From NCBI GenBank assembly GCA_027034965.1, contig JALVWL010000228.1, positions 1 through 6,828 of the forward strand: 6,828 nucleotides of DNA, written 5' to 3'. This document shows, one piece after another, positions 6,528-6,828 of this stretch. Each line of letters begins with the position of its first letter. The first letter of the stretch is position 1. The notes beneath the pieces were generated by a model. The model was not told where the DNA came from. It searched no databases and saw only the letters and a program-made list of their open reading frames with translations. This DNA is from Candidatus Omnitrophota bacterium. GTDB lineage: Bacteria > Omnitrophota > Gorgyraeia > S143-82. The translations under genes were made by a program, and so were the position numbers.

Positions 6528-6575
6528 TTACATCTTACGTTACTCTGTTGACGGTTTGGGTGGTGGCAAATTTCT

Positions 6576-6688
6576 TTCTTCATCCTTAATGGGGAACTTG
6601 CTGGGTAGGATAAAGATAGAGAAATCTAATGTGTGATCTTGATTTGTCTCAGATTATGCAATAGGGAATTAATATTAAGGATGAAGAA
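6576..6688. repeat. 15-bp perfect inverted repeat with 83-nt spacer
   Basis: TTCTTCATCCTTAAT at 6576-6590 is the exact reverse complement of ATTAAGGATGAAGAA at 6674-6688. The right copy is also the outer part of the left arm of the larger heptamer hairpin (6676-6784), so the two pairings exclude one another. The segment TTTCTTTCTT that begins the left copy (6571-6580) recurs at 6730-6739. Confidence 0.65.
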
Positions 6689-6784
6689 GGGAGAAGGAAG
6701 CATGAAGGATTTTTATTAACTGGGATATTTTTCTTTCTTAATAAAAAATTTCCTTCATTCTCCATGCTCCATTCTTCATTCTTA
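6676..6784. repeat. Long imperfect inverted repeat made of 7-bp units
   Basis: The left arm 6676-6719 and right arm 6738-6784 are near-complementary. The outer 34 positions match at 28, a 3-nt bulge (6748-6750) follows, then a perfect 10-bp inner stem TTTTTATTAA/TTAATAAAAA, with an 18-nt loop. Both arms are heptamer arrays. The left reads AAGGATG, AAGAAGG, GAGAAGG, AAGCATG, AAGGATT (6677-6711). The right reads TTCATTC, TCCATGC, TCCATTC, TTCATTC (6754-6781), whose complement is the same RAGNATG theme. It could be a folded repeat element, a MITE-like remnant, or a large weak terminator; no target duplication was seen. Confidence 0.65.
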
Positions 6785-6786
6785 GG

Positions 6787-6800
6787 TTTTAAGTTTTAAG
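6787..6800 (+). repeat. Tandem heptamer TTTTAAG x2
   Basis: Two exact copies of TTTTAAG (6787-6793, 6794-6800) follow directly after the inverted heptamer array. Unit length is again 7 bp although the sequence differs. Confidence 0.55.
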
Positions 6801-6806
6801 CTGTAG

Positions 6807-6827
6807 ATTTGACTTTTGACTTTTGAG
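6807..6827 (+). repeat. Tandem heptamer TTTTGAC, about 3 copies, reaching the window edge
   Basis: ATTTGAC, TTTTGAC and TTTTGAG occupy 6807-6827 in register. The array is cut by the end of the window and probably continues. It is the third distinct 7-bp repeat in the last 160 bp. Confidence 0.55.
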
Positions 6828-6828
6828 A

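Larger units (their letters stand above)
6354..6828. other. Non-coding, repeat-rich tail of the window (475 bp)
   Basis: I find no protein gene, tRNA or conserved RNA here: frames are short and lack ribosome sites or recognisable products. The first part (6354-6470) has TGACTAAAT twice (6376-6384 and 6422-6430) and a CCC/GGG palindrome. The middle has an 11-bp direct repeat and a 16-bp AT palindrome. The last 250 bp are dominated by inverted and tandem heptamer repeats that reach the window edge. No clear rho-independent terminator follows glyS. Confidence 0.7.

Noticed and set aside
6676..6784. Insertion sequence
   Set aside because: There is no transposase frame and no target-site duplication was found; at most a non-autonomous remnant, so it is listed as a repeat.
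6476..6828. CRISPR array
   Set aside because: Repeats are 7-11 bp without regular unique spacers of about 30 bp, and no cas gene is present.

Overview
The window reads as bacterial chromosome from an AT-leaning genome that uses ATA (Ile) and AGA/AGG (Arg) codons heavily. Every supported gene lies on the + strand, tightly packed, with four ATGA start/stop overlaps (at 240, 2154, 2492 and 4500). The gene content (type IV pilin-like proteins, an exported FecR-domain protein, HD-GYP, an FtsB/DivIC-like protein, two-subunit-type glycyl-tRNA synthetase) suggests an uncultivated, probably diderm bacterial lineage. An Omnitrophota-, Desantisbacteria- or Aerophobota-like source is only a guess from gene style; no phylogenetic marker in the window settles it.

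Region 1 (1-3583) looks like a surface-appendage and signalling operon. It holds the 3' end of an unrecognised gene, then an exported FecR-domain protein with a lysine/histidine-rich tail, then three small prepilin-like proteins in PilV/PilW/PilX (equivalently GspI/GspJ/GspK) order. Last is a GAF-HD-GYP protein, a likely cyclic-di-GMP phosphodiesterase, whose start overlaps the stop of the last pilin gene. This suggests a type IV pilus or pseudopilus tip set made together with its own second-messenger enzyme. No PilY1-type adhesin is visible; the FecR protein sits where a surface partner could be.

Region 2 (3601-6353) is housekeeping. It holds an FtsB/DivIC-like septum protein, then pyrE (orotate phosphoribosyltransferase, GTG start, behind a perfect TATAAT), then glyS (glycyl-tRNA synthetase beta subunit) overlapping pyrE by 4 nt. 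GlyS is unusual: about 60 residues present near the N-terminus of typical family members are missing, and no glyQ lies next to it.

Region 3 (6354-6828) is non-coding and repeat-rich. It holds 7-bp tandem repeats of three different sequences, a long imperfect inverted repeat built from heptamers, an upstream segment that could pair with the same left arm instead, and a 16-bp AT palindrome. The repeats run to the window edge. I see no CRISPR array, RNA gene, transposase or defence system. The parts most worth a second look are the FecR/minor-pilin/HD-GYP cluster, the shortened GlyS, and the heptamer-repeat region.
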